Of a DNA stretch of 64,000 nt, positions 27,281 through 35,482 are shown piece by piece. The first letter of the stretch is position 1. The number at the start of each line of letters is the position of its first letter. Under the pieces are notes generated by a model. That model saw only the letters and a program-made list of their open reading frames with translations, made no database searches and had not been told where the DNA came from. The DNA lies in NCBI RefSeq assembly GCF_002294985.1, contig NZ_NSGE01000001.1:434001-498000 (forward strand), written 5' to 3'. Source of the DNA: Mesorhizobium sp. WSM3862. GTDB taxonomy: Bacteria; Pseudomonadota; Alphaproteobacteria; Rhizobiales; Rhizobiaceae. A program made the translations under genes and the position numbers.

Positions 27281-28114
27281 ATGCGCTTCAAGACGATCGT
27301 CGCCATTCTGCAGAACGAACAGGACGCCGAGCGCGTGCTCGATTGCGCCATCCCGCTTGCCGAGCGGTTCGAAAGCCACCTCGTCGGCATCCACGCCGAA
27401 GCGCTTCCCGTCCCCTATACGTCGGCAACCGGTTTCCCCGACACCGAATTCCTGCAGGTCTCGGCCGAGATGAACAAGGAGCGCGCCGAGAAGCTGCAGG
27501 CGGTCTTTCTCAGGCGCGTCGAGGATTCCGACCTGTCCTTCGAGTGGCGGAGCCTCGAAAGCTTCTCCGGCGACAGCGCGCTGACCGGCATTTCGAGCGT
27601 GCGGGCGGCTGACCTGATTATCGCCGCGCAGCGCGACACCGGGGGCGATCCGGGCGCCGATGTCGATACCCTGGTCTACGATGCCGGCCGGCCGGTGCTT
27701 GTCGTTCCGCATGCCGGGCCGCTCGTCACCACCTTCAGGCGTGTGCTGCTGGCCTGGAACGGCAGTAAGGAGGCGGCTCGTGCAGCATTCGATGCCCTGC
27801 CCTTCATCAGCGAGGCGGACAAGACTGACATTCTCGTCATCGATCCGCCGGAAACGCTCGACGAGGCTCCCGAGGCGGCGGGCGCCGAGATCGCGGCTGC
27901 CTTGTCACGCCACGGCGCCAATGTCAGCGTTTCCGTGCAGAAATCGGGGGCAAGCTCGGTCGACGACATCATCCAGGAGAGGATCGCCGAATCCGGCGCC
28001 GATCTGCTGGTGCTCGGCGCCTACAGCCACTCCTGGCTGCGACAGCTCCTGTTCGGCGGCGTCACCCGCACCGTGCTGCGCACGGCAAACGTGGCAGCCT
28101 TCCTGTCGAGATAA
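27281..28114 (+). CDS. Universal stress protein with two Usp domains
   Basis: A 277-residue tandem Usp protein. The first half (MRFKTIVAILQ... ) is degenerate in the nucleotide-binding loop; the second half begins RRVLLAWNGSKEAARA and ends with LVLGAYSHSWLRQLLFGGVTRTVL, close to the G-2x-G-9x-G-(S/T) ATP-binding pattern. Such proteins respond to stress or starvation and bind ATP in some cases. The ribosome site GAGGG lies upstream of the ATG. It stands alone, with a repeat element directly after its stop codon. Confidence 0.88.
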   Translation: MRFKTIVAILQNEQDAERVLDCAIPLAERFESHLVGIHAEALPVPYTSATGFPDTEFLQVSAEMNKERAEKLQAVFLRRVEDSDLSFEWRSLESFSGDSALTGISSVRAADLIIAAQRDTGGDPGADVDTLVYDAGRPVLVVPHAGPLVTTFRRVLLAWNGSKEAARAAFDALPFISEADKTDILVIDPPETLDEAPEAAGAEIAAALSRHGANVSVSVQKSGASSVDDIIQERIAESGADLLVLGAYSHSWLRQLLFGGVTRTVLRTANVAAFLSR

Positions 28115-28163
28115 GCCTTTCTCCGCGAAGTGGGAATCGGGTTCGGGGGACAAGGACATGTAT
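28115..28163. repeat. Intergenic dispersed repeat (Mesorhizobium-like type)
   Basis: Directly after the Usp stop codon, CTTTCTCCGCGAAGTGGGAA followed by TCGGGTTCGGGGGACAAGG and ACATG matches, from memory, a repeat frequent between genes of Mesorhizobium-like genomes. A degenerate copy is at 10843-10890. It has no coding content. Confidence 0.5.
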
Positions 28164-28320
28164 CAAACAGGGAACTTGCACCGCGTCGCCTGAACAGCGC
28201 GATAGAAGTACACAGCCATCCTTGGCTACCACCTTGCCAAGGCTGGCGCTTTCCGGCTAATTCCGGCTGCATTCCATCGTATCTGCGCGCTGCGGCGCGC
28301 GCTTGCGGAGTGCACGAACC

Positions 28321-28821
28321 ATGTCCCTTCCCGAAAAAGCCTTTCCGGTCTCCTGGGACCAGTTCCACCGCGATGCCCGCGCGCTCGCCTGGCGGCTTTC
28401 CGGCACCAACAAAGGCCAGTGGAAGGCGATCGTCTGCATCACCCGAGGAGGCCTGGTGCCCGCCGCGATCATTTCGCGCGAGCTTGGCATCCGCGTCATC
28501 GAAACGGTCTGCGTCGCCTCCTATCACGACTACACCAGCCAGGGTCAGTTGCAGGTGCTGAAGGAGATCTCGCCTTCGCTTCTTGCCGATGACGGCGCGG
28601 GGGTGCTCATCATCGACGACCTCACCGATACCGGCAAGACGGCCGGCATCGTGCGCGCCATGATGCCGAAGGCGCATTTCGCCACCGTCTATGCCAAGCC
28701 GAAGGGCAGGCCTCTGGTCGATACATTCGTCACCGAGGTCAGCCAGGACACCTGGATCTACTTCCCGTGGGACATGGGCTTCACCTATCAGAAGCCGATT
28801 GCCGACGATCACGCCGGCTGA
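28321..28821 (+). CDS. gpt: Xanthine(-guanine) phosphoribosyltransferase
   Basis: The 166-residue enzyme converts xanthine or guanine to the nucleotide using PRPP. The PRPP-binding loop is [13 protein letters not shown] (about 95-107), TRGG at 41-44 is the dipeptide loop region, and FPWDMGF near the C-terminus is typical of Gpt. The start at 28321 ([12 protein letters not shown]) matches E. coli Gpt; an in-frame upstream codon at 28303 adds six unrelated residues. With adenine deaminase at 18.6 kb it is a second purine-salvage gene in the window, but they are not linked. Confidence 0.93.
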   Translation: MSLPEKAFPVSWDQFHRDARALAWRLSGTNKGQWKAIVCITRGGLVPAAIISRELGIRVIETVCVASYHDYTSQGQLQVLKEISPSLLADDGAGVLIIDDLTDTGKTAGIVRAMMPKAHFATVYAKPKGRPLVDTFVTEVSQDTWIYFPWDMGFTYQKPIADDHAG

Positions 28822-29041
28822 TCGTTGGAAGCCGCTATTTCCGTCCAGCGCCCGCGCAAATCACTGTTTGCTGCATGGAGAAGGCTCTCGGGGAGAAGGC
28901 CTCGGGGGCGATGATTTCGCAATTGCCTGGCCCTGTCCGGGTTAACCAACCCGAGTGAAGTTTTTTACTTTTATCGTCCACAATACGTCGTAAGATTCGT
29001 TTGATGGCAAATGATTCTAGAGGCTCGGGGCAGCTTCTACG

Positions 29042-29530
29042 ATGTTGACGAGGCCAACGACGCACAACCAGATGGCCGAAAGAGTCCGACGACTCTTCGG
29101 CTCAGTGCCTTGCCGCCTGCAGGTTGCAGCCCTGCCTTGGCGTGAGAACGAAAACGGCGTCGAGATCATGCTGATCACCAGCCGCGATACCGGGCGCTGG
29201 GTGCTGCCGAAAGGCTGGCCGGAAGCCAGGGAGCCGCTTTGCGTAGCTGCCGCCCGCGAAGCGGGCGAGGAAGCGGGGTTGCACGGCACGGTCTCGCATC
29301 TCGAAGCCGGCCGCTATTTCTACGGCAAGGTCCTGGCATCCGGCGAGGAGGTGCCTTGCGAGGTCCTGGTGTTCCCGCTCAAGGTCGACCGCGTCGCGGA
29401 CCGCTGGAAGGAAAAGCGCGCCCGCACCCGCAGATGGGTCGGCTCCGCCGAGGCCGCCCGCATGGTCAACGAGCCCGATCTTTGCCAGATCATTGCCTAT
29501 TTCTGCGCCGATCCGCATAGATTCGCCTGA
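29042..29530 (+). CDS. Nudix hydrolase, diadenosine / diphosphoinositol phosphate-like
   Basis: A 162-residue protein (or 152 from the ATG at 29072). The Nudix box GWPEAREPLCVAAAREAGEEAGL is canonical, with Glu residues of REAGEEAG for metal binding. The flanking WVLPKGWPE and KEKRARTRRWV resemble the DIPP/Ap4A-hydrolase-like Nudix group that acts on polyphosphorylated substrates. No signal peptide. The ribosome site is weak for both starts. It is followed 115 bp later by the PilZ gene. Confidence 0.85.
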   Translation: MLTRPTTHNQMAERVRRLFGSVPCRLQVAALPWRENENGVEIMLITSRDTGRWVLPKGWPEAREPLCVAAAREAGEEAGLHGTVSHLEAGRYFYGKVLASGEEVPCEVLVFPLKVDRVADRWKEKRARTRRWVGSAEAARMVNEPDLCQIIAYFCADPHRFA

Positions 29531-29645
29531 GGCATCGCTCACATAACGCATATGTGACCCGACGAGCATGCCGCGCGTTGCGGTGCGCGAACATCGGTGC
29601 TTTGTGTTATTAATGCAGTGCCGATTCGGCTAATGGCGTCGATCG

Positions 29646-29957
29646 ATGACGAACTCCGCGCAACCACTTGAAGAGAACTCCGGCGAACACCGGCGCGAGC
29701 ATCGCCAGCGCGTGCTCAAGGGCGGGACGATCATCACCGGTATCCAGAATTCCGAGGTCAGTTGCACGTTGCGCAATCAGAATGCCGGTGGCGCCGAGCT
29801 GAAAGTCGCACCGGAATCACGCGTTCCCGATCGTTTCCTGCTCTACGTCCCGCTCGATGGCGTGGCTTATCGCGCGGAAGTCCGCTGGCGCCGCAACGAC
29901 CGCGTGGGCGTCAAGTTCACCGGTACAGAGGCCAAGCCCAAGTTGCACTACGGCTGA
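29646..29957 (+). CDS. PilZ-domain protein, putative c-di-GMP receptor
   Basis: A 103-residue single-domain protein. The N-terminal EHRREHRQRVLKGG supplies the RxxxR arginines, and the second motif (consensus D/N-x-S-x-x-G) appears as NQNAGGAELKV, with Ala in place of Ser. The rest (LYVPLDGVAYRAEVRWRRNDRVGVKF) follows the PilZ barrel. The changed second motif could weaken c-di-GMP binding, but such variants are common in rhizobia. A strong hairpin follows the gene. Confidence 0.82.
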   Translation: MTNSAQPLEENSGEHRREHRQRVLKGGTIITGIQNSEVSCTLRNQNAGGAELKVAPESRVPDRFLLYVPLDGVAYRAEVRWRRNDRVGVKFTGTEAKPKLHYG

Positions 29958-29977
29958 CGGTCGGCCCGTAAGGCGGG

Positions 29978-30006
29978 AAGGCACCCGGCCGAAGCCGGAT
30001 GCCTTT
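29978..30006. terminator. Bidirectional terminator between PilZ and ABC exporter genes
   Basis: AAGGCA-C-CCGGC (29978-29989), loop CGAA and GCCGG-A-TGCCTT (29994-30005) form a strong stem. It lies between the converging PilZ and ABC transporter genes, 20 bp after one and 3 bp after the other, and can serve both. Confidence 0.75.
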
Positions 30007-30008
30007 CC

Positions 30009-31814
30009 TCAGGCGACCAGGCCTTTGGTGAGTTCGAGCGCCTGGCGCTCGAACAGCCGGCGGTAGATACCGCCGTTCAGCCGGATAAGCTCGTCGTGCG
30101 AGCCTTCCTCGATGATGCGGCCGCGGTCGAAAACCAGCAGCCGGTCGAGTGCCCGCACGGTCGAAAGCCGGTGTGCGATGACCAATGTCGTGCGCCCGAC
30201 CATCAGCCGCTCCATCGCCTTCTGGATGAGCACCTCCGATTCGGAATCCAGGCTCGATGTCGCCTCGTCCAGGATCAGGATGCGCGCATCGGCCAGGAAG
30301 GCGCGCGCGATCGCCACGCGCTGGCGCTCGCCGCCCGACAGTTTCACGCCGCGCTCGCCGACCAGGGTTCCGTAACCCTTGGGCAGATCGGCGATGAAGT
30401 CGTGCGCGCTGGCGAGCTTCGCGGCATGCTCGATCTCGGCCTGCGTTGCGCCCAGCCTGGCATAGGCGATGTTCTCGGCCAGCGACCGGTGAAACAGGAT
30501 CGGCTCCTGCTGCACGATGGCGATCTGGCTGCGCAACGATGATTGCGCAACCTTCGAGATGTCCTGGCCGTCGATCAGGATCCGGCCCCCGTTCACGTCA
30601 TAGAGGCGCTGGATCAGCTTGACGAAAGTCGTCTTGCCCGATCCCGAATGCCCGACCAGCCCGACGCGTTCACCCGCGGCGATCTCGACCTCGAAGTCGC
30701 GATAGAGCGGCAGCCGGTGATTGCCGTAATGGAACGTCACCTTCTCGAACGCAATGCGGCCGTCGGTGATCCGGATCGGAGCGGCACCGGGCCGGTCCTC
30801 GATGCCGAGCGGTTCAGACTGGAAGTCGACCAATTCCTCCATGTCGTTGATCGAGCGCTGCAGGTTGCGGATATGCGTGCCGATATCGCGCAGATAGCCC
30901 TGCAGGACAAAGAACGACGTCAGAACGAAGGCGATGTCGCCGGCACTCGCCTCGCCCCACGCCCAAAGCATGAGCGCAAGGCCGATCACGGCCGCCCTCA
31001 TCAAGAGCAGCATCGTGCCTTGCGCGGTGCCGTTGAACGTGCCGCGCACCCAGGTACGGCCCGTTCGCAGACGCCATTTGGCGACCACGCGGGCAAGCCG
31101 CGCTTCCTCGCGCGCCTCGGCGCCAAAACCCTTGACCACGGCATTGCAGCTCACCGCGTCGGCCAGCGCGCCGCCGAGGCGTGTATCCCAGCTGTTGGCG
31201 AGGCGTGCCGCCGGCGCGACGTAGCCAAGCGACAGCATGGCGGTGACGGCGATGAACATCACCGAGCCGATCGCGACCACCAACCCCATCATTGGCCAGA
31301 ACCAGCCGAGCAGCAGCGTCGAGCCCACCAGCATGACGAACGACGGCAGCAGCGCGATCAGGATCGTGTCGTTGAGCAGGTCGAGCGCCCACATGCCACG
31401 CGTTATCTTGCGCACCGTCGAGCCGGCGAAGCTGTTGGCGTGCCAGTCCGTCGAGAAGCGCTGGACGCGGTGGAACGCGTCGGCGGCGATGTCCGACATC
31501 ATCTTCAACGTCAGTTCGACAATCCCCATGAAGGCGGCGTTGCGCAGCACCACAGCCGCCAACGCCAGCGCCATCAGGATGGCGAACGCCGTCATTGCGG
31601 CGTGCCACGCAACCTCGTCGGCGCCGGCGCTGCTGGCGACCGCGTCGACCAGCCTGCCGGAATAGAGCGGCGTCAGCACGTCGGCCAGCGTCGAGAGCAG
31701 GAATGCGCCCATGATGAGCGACAGGCGCCACGGCTGGCGGCGCCAGTGGCCGAGCGTGAAGCCGAGCACGCTGCGAAAGGCGCTGGCGCGCAGATCTATT
31801 CTGAAACGAGCCAT
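30009..31814 (-). CDS. ABC exporter, fused membrane and ATPase domains
   Basis: About 601 residues from the ATG at 31814 (MARFRIDLRAS); a start six codons earlier at 31832 is also possible and neither has a strong ribosome site. The N-terminal half holds six membrane helices of the type-1 exporter fold; the C-terminal ATPase has Walker A GHSGSGKTT (near residue 390), Q-loop QQEPILF, signature LSGGERQRVA, Walker B ILILDEATS and H-loop IAHRLSTV. As a half-transporter it should act as a homodimer. The substrate is unknown. The upstream region is unusual (short leader-like ORF and hairpins). Confidence 0.9.
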   Translation of the reverse strand: MARFRIDLRASAFRSVLGFTLGHWRRQPWRLSLIMGAFLLSTLADVLTPLYSGRLVDAVASSAGADEVAWHAAMTAFAILMALALAAVVLRNAAFMGIVELTLKMMSDIAADAFHRVQRFSTDWHANSFAGSTVRKITRGMWALDLLNDTILIALLPSFVMLVGSTLLLGWFWPMMGLVVAIGSVMFIAVTAMLSLGYVAPAARLANSWDTRLGGALADAVSCNAVVKGFGAEAREEARLARVVAKWRLRTGRTWVRGTFNGTAQGTMLLLMRAAVIGLALMLWAWGEASAGDIAFVLTSFFVLQGYLRDIGTHIRNLQRSINDMEELVDFQSEPLGIEDRPGAAPIRITDGRIAFEKVTFHYGNHRLPLYRDFEVEIAAGERVGLVGHSGSGKTTFVKLIQRLYDVNGGRILIDGQDISKVAQSSLRSQIAIVQQEPILFHRSLAENIAYARLGATQAEIEHAAKLASAHDFIADLPKGYGTLVGERGVKLSGGERQRVAIARAFLADARILILDEATSSLDSESEVLIQKAMERLMVGRTTLVIAHRLSTVRALDRLLVFDRGRIIEEGSHDELIRLNGGIYRRLFERQALELTKGLVA

Positions 31815-31863
31815 GATGTCATCCGGGCGCACAGAGGCCCGGTCCCGCTAAAATCAAATTGGA

Positions 31864-31890
31864 AAACCCGCGCCGGCGCCCTATGGCGCC
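31864..31890 (-). terminator. Terminator-like hairpin ahead of the ABC exporter gene
   Basis: On the minus strand GGCGCC-ATAG-GGCGCC forms a short GC-rich hairpin followed a few bases later by TTTT (complement of 31864-31867). It lies about 50 bp before the exporter start, so it could end a leader transcript early. The T-run is short and offset, so this is tentative. Confidence 0.35.
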
Positions 31891-31968
31891 CTTGAAACGG
31901 GGAGGTTCAGTATGGCTGGTCGCGCGCCCTCGGTGGCGACCGGCAGAGCCAGATGCCTGCCTGCGGCT

Positions 31969-31995
31969 GGCCTTCCGAACGGAGTTCGGACGGCC
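31969..31995 (-). promoter_or_regulatory. Leader hairpin after the 13-codon ORF
   Basis: TCCGAAC (31974-31980), loop GGA and GTTCGGA (31984-31990) form a perfect 7-bp stem, flanked by a second pairing GGCC (31969-31972) with GGCC (31992-31995). It starts 10 bp past the stop codon of the 13-codon ORF on the minus strand. The layout of short ORF, hairpin, then terminator-like hairpin resembles a transcription attenuator. Confidence 0.4.
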
Positions 31996-32004
31996 GGTGC
32001 AGAT

Positions 32005-32046
32005 CTAGGCTTCGCGGCCTCGCATAACGATGTCAAATCCTGCCAT
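32005..32046 (-). CDS. Possible 13-residue leader peptide upstream of the ABC exporter
   Basis: A 13-codon ORF encoding MAGFDIVMRGREA is preceded by a near-perfect Shine-Dalgarno GGGAGG with 5 nt to the ATG. This is one of the strongest ribosome sites in the window. The ORF points toward the ABC exporter gene, whose start is about 190 bp downstream, and two hairpins lie between. The peptide has no run of a single amino acid that would suggest classical amino-acid attenuation. It may be a translated regulatory leader; no family is known to me. Confidence 0.4.
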   Translation of the reverse strand: MAGFDIVMRGREA

Positions 32047-32221
32047 ACGGTCCTCCCGAAAGGGAATCGCGGAAGCGCTCTTATAGAGGCGGCTCACCAT
32101 CTCGCCAAGGCAGGGCGGCGCCAGGAGGGCGTCTTGTCCGGCCACTGAGACGATTTTGCAACAATGGTGGGTTGCGCTGCGAACAGCGCCGGTTCAGCGA
32201 ACAGCTTTGCGTTTCGGCGGA

Positions 32222-33901
32222 CTAGCTGCGATCCCGGAACCGATTGGTGATCGGGTAGCGGCGGTCGCGGCCGAAATTCTTCTTCGTGATCTTCACGCCT
32301 GGGGCCGCCTGCCGGCGCTTGTACTCAGCAATGTAGAGCAGATGCTCGACGCGCGTCACCGTCGCCCGGTCGTGGCCGCGCGCGACGATGTCGTCGACGC
32401 CCATCTCGTTCTCGACCAGGCATTCGAGAATGTCGTCCAGCACCGGGTAAGGCGGCAGCGAATCCTGGTCGGTCTGGTTTTCGCGCAGCTCCGCCGACGG
32501 CGCCTTATCGATGATGTTCTTCGGAATGACCTCGCCCGATGGGCCGAGCGCCCCCGGCGGCACATGCGCGTTGCGCCAGCGCGCCAGCGCATAGACCTGC
32601 ATCTTGTAGAGGTCCTTGATCGGGTTGAAGCCGCCATTCATGTCGCCATAGAGGGTGGCGTAGCCGACCGACATCTCACTCTTGTTGCCGGTGGTGACGA
32701 CCATCGAACCGAACTTGTTCGAGATCGCCATCAGGATCGTGCCGCGCGCACGGCTCTGCAGGTTTTCCTCGGTGATACCTTCCTGAGTGCCCTCGAAGAG
32801 CTGGGTCAGCGCATGCCGGAAACCTTCGACCGGCTCGGAGATCGGCACGATGTCGTAACGGCAGCCGAGCGCGCGGGCGCAATCCTCGGCGTCCTTCAGC
32901 GAGTCCTTCGAGGTATAGCGATAGGGCATCATGACGGTGCGCAGCCGCTCCTCGCCAAGCGCGTCGACCGCCAGTGCAGCGCAGATCGCGGAGTCGATGC
33001 CGCCGGAGAGGCCGAGCACCACGTTCTTGAAGCCGTTCTTGTTCACGTAGTCGCGCAGGCCCAGCATGCAGGCCCGGTAGTCGGCCTCCTCCCGCTCCGG
33101 AATCTTCGACATTGGGCCTTCGGAACAGACCCAGATGCCATCCCTTCGCTTCCAGGTGGTGACGTCGACCGCTTCCTCGAACTGGCTCATCTGGAAGGCA
33201 AGCGTCTCGTCCGCGCCGATGGCGAAGGAGGCGCCGTCGAAGATGAGTTCGTCTTGGCCACCAAGCTGATTGGCGTAGATCATCGGCAATCCGCATTCGA
33301 TGACCTGACGGATCACCACCTGGTGGCGGACGTCGATCTTGGCGCGGTAGTAGGGCGAGCCGTTCGGCACAAGCAGGATCTCGGCGCCGCTCTCGGCCAG
33401 CGTCTCGCAGACGGCGATGTCGCCCCAGATGTCCTCGCAGATCGGGACACCGATGCGCACCCCGCGGAAATTCACCGGCCCTTGCAGCTCCGGCCCGGCC
33501 TGGAAAACGCGCTTCTCGTCGAACTCGCCATAGTTCGGCAGGTCGAGCTTGTAGCGCTCGGCGATGATCTTGCCGCGATCGGCGAAGACGATGGAGTTAT
33601 GCGTGCCGGTCCGGCGCTTCAGCGGCGTGCCGATGATGACGCCAGGACCGCCATCGGCGGTGTCGGCGGCGAAATCCTGCGCCGCCTTTTCGCAAGCCTT
33701 CAGGAAGGCCGGCTTCAGCACCAGGTCTTCCGGCGGATAGCCGGCGAGGAAGAGCTCCGTGTAGAGCACTAGATCGGCGCCCTGGCGGGCCGCATCCGCC
33801 CTTGCCTCGCGCGCCTTGGCGAGATTGCCGGCGACATCGCCGACGGTCGGGTTGAGCTGGGCGACGGCAATGCGCAGTAGGTCGGGAGCGGTCTGGGTCA
33901 T
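32222..33901 (-). CDS. nadE: NAD+ synthase, glutamine-hydrolysing
   Basis: The 559-residue enzyme joins a nitrilase-fold glutaminase to an NAD synthetase. The glutaminase triad is Glu49 (YTELFLAGYP), Lys118 (ERYKLDLPNYG) and Cys155 (VPICEDIWGD). The synthetase ATP-binding PP-loop is LGLSGGIDSA with SGGIDS at about 299-304. VVTTGNKSEMSVGYATLYGD follows as a further NadE signature. It amidates deamido-NAD to NAD with ammonia channelled from glutamine. Monocistronic; the gene starts 103 bp before the glycosylase stop on the same strand. Confidence 0.95.
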   Translation of the reverse strand: MTQTAPDLLRIAVAQLNPTVGDVAGNLAKAREARADAARQGADLVLYTELFLAGYPPEDLVLKPAFLKACEKAAQDFAADTADGGPGVIIGTPLKRRTGTHNSIVFADRGKIIAERYKLDLPNYGEFDEKRVFQAGPELQGPVNFRGVRIGVPICEDIWGDIAVCETLAESGAEILLVPNGSPYYRAKIDVRHQVVIRQVIECGLPMIYANQLGGQDELIFDGASFAIGADETLAFQMSQFEEAVDVTTWKRRDGIWVCSEGPMSKIPEREEADYRACMLGLRDYVNKNGFKNVVLGLSGGIDSAICAALAVDALGEERLRTVMMPYRYTSKDSLKDAEDCARALGCRYDIVPISEPVEGFRHALTQLFEGTQEGITEENLQSRARGTILMAISNKFGSMVVTTGNKSEMSVGYATLYGDMNGGFNPIKDLYKMQVYALARWRNAHVPPGALGPSGEVIPKNIIDKAPSAELRENQTDQDSLPPYPVLDDILECLVENEMGVDDIVARGHDRATVTRVEHLLYIAEYKRRQAAPGVKITKKNFGRDRRYPITNRFRDRS

Positions 33902-34004
33902 GAATTGGATTTAGCGTGGCGGCAATCGCCGGGCAATGGCGATTGCTTGTGCCACCCAGGACTGGCCGGCGAATGCCGGTCAAGTCCCGCTGCAGCCGCA
34001 GCGA

Positions 34005-34724
34005 TCAGGCCTGCTCGCCCATATATTCGTGCAGCGTCTCCGGCGAATGGTTCTCGCCGATCGACATCGCCAGAATGCGCGAGATGTGCCGGCGCGGCAG
34101 CCCGGTCTCGGCGGACCATCGGTTGATCTGCGCCTGGATCTTGTCGAGATCCCGCTTCGAAGTCGGGCTTTCGGCGATGTCGAGACCGGCGTCGCGCAGC
34201 GCCGCCGCCATGTCGGCGGAAACAATGAAGGTGTCCCACTCCAGCCAGCGCAGAAAATACTGGCCGGTGTTGCCGCCGAGCCGGCTGCCATGCTTGCCGA
34301 GATAGGCGGTCAGCCCGACCTGGTCGTCGGCCGGCCAGTCGGCCAGGAACTTGCCGAAGCCGCCATGTTCCTTCGAGACGCGGTCGACGAAAGCCGCGTT
34401 GTCGCGCACGGATTTGATCTTTTGCGGGTTGCGCACGATGCGCTTGTCGGACGCCAGCTCGTGCCAGAAGTCGTCCGGCTGGAACAGGAGCCGCTTCGGC
34501 TCGAAGCCAAGGAACGCCTCCTCGAAACCAGGCCATTTCTGCTCGATCACCCGCCAGACGAAACCGGCGGCAAAGATGCGCTCGGCCATGGTGGAGAGGA
34601 TGCGGTCGTCATGAACTTTCGCCACGGCCGCGTTGTCGGGCATGGGTCCGAGCAGCGACGCCAGCGCCTCTTCACCGCCCTTGCGTTTTGCCGCCCGGGC
34701 ACGAATTTGCTGGAAGTCGGCCAT
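34005..34724 (-). CDS. DNA-3-methyladenine glycosylase I family protein
   Basis: About 239 residues from the ATG at 34724 (MADFQQIRARAAKRKGG). The HhH-type fold of the Tag family is indicated by IFAAGFVWRVIEQKWPGFEEAF, DDFWHELASDKRIVRNPQKIKSV and a GGNTGQYFLRWLEWDTFI segment. It is longer than E. coli Tag (187 residues) and lacks the obvious zinc-ligand Cys at the start, so it belongs to the DUF-like branch of the family. It would remove alkylated adenine from DNA. Two palindromic repeats lie upstream. Confidence 0.78.
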   Translation of the reverse strand: MADFQQIRARAAKRKGGEEALASLLGPMPDNAAVAKVHDDRILSTMAERIFAAGFVWRVIEQKWPGFEEAFLGFEPKRLLFQPDDFWHELASDKRIVRNPQKIKSVRDNAAFVDRVSKEHGGFGKFLADWPADDQVGLTAYLGKHGSRLGGNTGQYFLRWLEWDTFIVSADMAAALRDAGLDIAESPTSKRDLDKIQAQINRWSAETGLPRRHISRILAMSIGENHSPETLHEYMGEQA

Positions 34725-34790
34725 TTCCGCCCTCGCCTGCTCCGACCAATCTATCACTTCCCGTCAGGCTCGGTAGCCTCTACCTCTATA

Positions 34791-34838
34791 AGCAATTCCA
34801 GGAAAAGTGCGCAGCGGTTTTCCGTCCGGAATTGCGTG
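34791..34838. repeat. Palindromic intergenic repeat, GCAATTCC family, copy 1
   Basis: GCAATTCC (34792-34799) and GGAATTGC (34828-34835) are perfect inverted termini. Inside, GGAAAA faces TTTTCC around GTGCGCAGCGG. The same 44-bp layout occurs at 41832-41873 and, degenerate and reversed, at 59112-59160. It is typical of short palindromic repeats in Mesorhizobium-like genomes. Confidence 0.75.
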
Positions 34839-34847
34839 AGATAAGTG

Positions 34848-34890
34848 AGCAATCTCAGGAAAAACGCGCAGCGGTTACCATCCGGATTCT
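34848..34890. repeat. Palindromic intergenic repeat, GCAATTCC family, copy 2 (degenerate)
   Basis: AGCAATCTCAGGAAAAACGC and GCAGCGGTTACCATCCGGATT follow the order of copy 1 (about 75% alike by eye), starting 13 bp after it ends. Termini are no longer perfect inverted repeats. The pair looks like a tandem duplication of the element followed by decay. Confidence 0.65.
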
Positions 34891-34921
34891 TGGAAACGCG
34901 GGCCTGACGACGGAGAGGACG

Positions 34922-35482
34922 ATGAACAAGACGGTCGAGGATCTGTCGAACCGCTGGCTGAAACGACAGCCGGACGGTCTCTCTCCTCTAGAGAGCCGCG
35001 TGCTCAAGTCGACGCTGGAACGCACCACCATCACTAGGGACACCAACAAGGCAGTCGCCTTTCATCAGAGCTATGGCGATCGCGTTGCCGACACGATCGC
35101 CCGTATCGGCGGCTCATGGTCCTTCATTCTGGGCTTCATCGCCTTTCTGGTGCTGTGGACCTTTGGCAATGTCTGGCTCTTGTCGCGGAACGCCTTCGAT
35201 CCCTATCCCTTCATCTTCCTCAACCTCGTGCTCTCGATGGTCGCCGCCTTGCAAGCACCGGTGATCATGATGTCGCAGAACCGCCAGACCGAGCGTGACC
35301 GCATCGACGCCGCCCATGACTATGAGGTCAACCTGAAGGCCGAGATCGAGATCATGGCGCTGCATGAGAAGCTCGACGAACTGCGCCACAGTGAGCTCAT
35401 CGGCATGCGCGACGAGATCCTGCGCATGGCCGAGCAGATCAGGCGGATCGACGAAAAGCTGTCGGCGCGGTCGGCGGGCTGA
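34922..35482 (+). CDS. DUF1003 family membrane protein
   Basis: A 186-residue protein starting MNKTVEDLSNRWL with ribosome site GGAGAGGA. The DUF1003 core is ADTIARIGGSWSFILGFIAFLVLW, then a short loop and the second membrane helix around PYPFIFLNLVLSMVAALQAPVIMM, ending NRQTERDRIDAAHDYEVNLKAE. A C-terminal soluble helix follows. The role is unknown. Its stop codon overlaps the ATG of the DedA-type gene by one base (TGATG), so translation of the two is coupled. Confidence 0.88.
   Translation: MNKTVEDLSNRWLKRQPDGLSPLESRVLKSTLERTTITRDTNKAVAFHQSYGDRVADTIARIGGSWSFILGFIAFLVLWTFGNVWLLSRNAFDPYPFIFLNLVLSMVAALQAPVIMMSQNRQTERDRIDAAHDYEVNLKAEIEIMALHEKLDELRHSELIGMRDEILRMAEQIRRIDEKLSARSAG

Larger units (their letters stand above)
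31833..32221. other. 389-bp region between ABC exporter and nadE
   Basis: No conventional gene is recognisable. It holds the 13-codon ORF (32005-32046), the two hairpins (31864-31890, 31969-31995) and, on the plus strand, a second strong Shine-Dalgarno (GGGGAGG at 31899-31905) before an ATG at 31912. That plus-strand frame stays open for 78 codons (to 32148) but has no family likeness. The two Shine-Dalgarno/ATG modules (GGGAGG..GTATGGC.GG) face each other as an inverted repeat. Confidence 0.55.

Noticed and set aside
28822-29041. Possible promoter-embedded small gene between gpt and the Nudix gene
   Set aside because: Only short frames without ribosome sites; nothing recognisable.
31912-32148. 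78-codon plus-strand frame with a strong Shine-Dalgarno
   Set aside because: No family likeness and it overlaps the opposite 13-codon ORF and hairpins; kept only as part of the leader-region finding.
34688-34921. Upstream extension of the DUF1003 frame
   Set aside because: It runs through two palindromic repeats and the opposite glycosylase gene start; the ribosome site supports 34922.
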